NCBI GenBank assembly: GCA_031256695.1
Contig: JAIRQB010000166.1
Location: 1-7,675 of the forward strand
Source: Elusimicrobiota bacterium
GTDB lineage: Bacteria; Elusimicrobiota; Endomicrobiia; Endomicrobiales; Endomicrobiaceae
Reading direction: 5' to 3'
DNA: 7,675 nucleotides
Position 1 is the first letter of the stretch, and the number at the start of each line of letters is the position of its first letter. Shown piece by piece: positions 6,720 through 7,675 of this stretch. The notes below the pieces were generated by a model, which was not told where the DNA came from, made no database searches, and saw nothing but the letters and a program-made list of their open reading frames with translations. The position numbers and the translations under genes were made by a program.

Positions 6720-6737
6720 CCGCATAAAATGATGCGG
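6720..6737. other. Small hairpin just past the etfB stop codon
   Basis: CCGCAT (6720-6725) pairs with ATGCGG (6732-6737) around a 6-base loop. It begins only 2 bases after the etfB stop on the minus strand. On the minus strand no T run follows, but on the + strand TTTTA does. It may protect the etfB mRNA 3' end or act as a backup stop for + strand read-through. The stem is short and chance is possible. Confidence 0.35.
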
Positions 6738-6739
6738 TT

Positions 6740-7528
6740 TTAGGATATGCCTATTTCCTTAAATTTTTCAACAATTTTCACGGCTATTTCTTCGGGCTTT
6801 CCGCTGAATTTTTCTCCGCCGCTCCTTTGAGGCGGAGTAAAAATTTTCATAACTTGAGTAGGCGAGCCGTTTAAACCGATTTTTTGCAAATCCGCTCCGA
6901 TGTCTGCGGCTGTCAAAGTTTTTATAACCGCTTTTTTAGCAGCCATTTTGCCTTTTAGCGAAGGTATGCGCGGAGTATTTATTTCTTTTACAACAGTCAT
7001 TAAAAGCGGAAGTTGAGATTCTATGATGTCATATCCGTCTTCCATAAGTCTTTGAACTTTAATTGTCTTCTCGTCTATGCTTTCAATTTTTTTGATATAA
7101 GCAATATGCGGAATATCCAGCGCTTCGGCTATGCCGGGTCCGACTTGCGCAGTGTCGCCGTCAGTCGCTTGTTTCCCGCAAAAAATGATGTCAAAGCCTC
7201 CAAGCGATTTTAAGGCGCTTGCCAAAGTAAATGAAGTAGCCAAAGTGTCGGCTCCGCCGAAAGCCCTATCGCATACTAAAACGGCATTGTCTGCTCCTCT
7301 TGAAACAGCCTCTCTTAAAGCGCTTTCCGCTTGAGGCGGTCCCATTGTAATTACGGTTACAATAGAGCCGGGTATTTTCTCTTTAAGCCTGACTCCTTCT
7401 TCAATAGCGTATTCGTCAAATGGATTTATAATAGATTCAACTCCTTCTCTTTTGAGCCTTCCTGTATCTTTGTCAATTTGAACATCGGTTGTGTTAGGCA
7501 CTTGTTTAATACAAACAATAATATTCAT
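6740..7528 (-). CDS. etfB: Electron transfer flavoprotein subunit beta (EtfB)
   Basis: The 262-residue protein has the usual EtfB length and motifs: MNIIVCIKQVPNTTDV at the N-terminus, NPFDEYAIEEGVRL (35-48), GADTLATS (92-99), CGKQATDGDTAQVGP (117-131) and the C-terminal half signature MEDGYDIIESQLPLLMTV. The DGDTAQVGP loop is the nucleotide-binding segment, which holds AMP in classical ETFs and a second FAD in electron-bifurcating ETFs. The sequence resembles EtfB of anaerobes; whether it bifurcates cannot be settled by eye. EtfB works as a cytoplasmic dimer with EtfA, passing electrons between a dehydrogenase and ferredoxin, NAD or quinone. AAAGGAG (complement of 7535-7541) precedes the ATG by 6 bases. 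upp lies upstream with a 72-base gap, so an operon is possible. The partner etfA is not directly downstream: the gene ends at a convergent terminator. Confidence 0.95.
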   Translation of the reverse strand: MNIIVCIKQVPNTTDVQIDKDTGRLKREGVESIINPFDEYAIEEGVRLKEKIPGSIVTVITMGPPQAESALREAVSRGADNAVLVCDRAFGGADTLATSFTLASALKSLGGFDIIFCGKQATDGDTAQVGPGIAEALDIPHIAYIKKIESIDEKTIKVQRLMEDGYDIIESQLPLLMTVVKEINTPRIPSLKGKMAAKKAVIKTLTAADIGADLQKIGLNGSPTQVMKIFTPPQRSGGEKFSGKPEEIAVKIVEKFKEIGIS

Positions 7529-7600
7529 TTTATTCTCCTTTCAGATTTTCAAAACTAATTTTTATTTTTGCGGCATTTTTGAATTTATTAAAGCGTCAAA

Positions 7601-7675
7601 TTATATTGTTCCAAAAAGCCTATCTCCCGCATCGCCTAAACCGGGGACTATATAGCCTTTATCGTTTAATTTTTC
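7601..7675 (-). CDS. upp: Uracil phosphoribosyltransferase, C-terminal end only
   Basis: The minus strand from the window edge reads EKLNDKGYIVPGLGDAGDRL, then FGTI and a TAA stop at 7601-7603. GYIxPGLGDAGDRxFGT is the diagnostic C-terminal uracil-binding motif of Upp, which makes UMP from uracil and PRPP in pyrimidine salvage. Only the last 24 codons are visible. The final Ile after FGT is where many family members have Lys or a similar residue. etfB follows 72 bases downstream on the same strand. A TTGACG stands directly after the stop but has no matching -10 box, so no separate etfB promoter is evident. Confidence 0.93.
   Translation of the reverse strand, partial: EKLNDKGYIVPGLGDAGDRLFGTI

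Overview
The window looks like an AT-rich bacterial chromosome of modest genome size. Two things suggest an Elusimicrobiota/Endomicrobia-like organism, but only tentatively: the A/T-ending codon use and the gene content. That content is a lipid II flippase next to MurA, a Sel1-repeat lipoprotein, an ABC-F ATPase, and an Etf beta subunit of the type seen in anaerobes. No marker in the window fixes the phylum. Most genes are intact housekeeping or near-housekeeping genes, and nothing resembles a mobile element, phage, CRISPR array or defence island.

Left part (1-1741, + strand): the C-terminal quarter of the lipid II flippase MurJ, cut by the window edge, is followed after 65 bases by a complete murA. 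Together they cover the first committed step of peptidoglycan precursor synthesis and the flipping of the finished lipid-linked precursor across the membrane. Middle (1742-2484): about 740 bases without an intact protein gene. This stretch holds a possible gene remnant with one internal stop, a strong GC-rich bidirectional terminator, a tRNA-Asn(GTT) on the minus strand with a good -10 box behind it, and a plausible promoter for the next gene.

Right part: three + strand genes run from 2485 to 6632. They are a secreted or lipid-anchored protein with eleven Sel1-like repeats, an ABC-F translation-factor-type ATPase, and a TauE/SafE-family anion permease. They are closely spaced (52 and 40 bases) and may share a transcript, although their functions are not obviously linked. 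A bidirectional terminator then separates them from convergent minus-strand genes: etfB (electron transfer flavoprotein beta) and, upstream of it, the last 24 codons of upp (uracil phosphoribosyltransferase), which runs off the window.

I found no convincing new system. The points most worth a second look are the interrupted reading frame after murA, the etfB gene with no etfA beside it, the unusual first ATPase site of the ABC-F protein, and the corrected start of the Sel1 lipoprotein.
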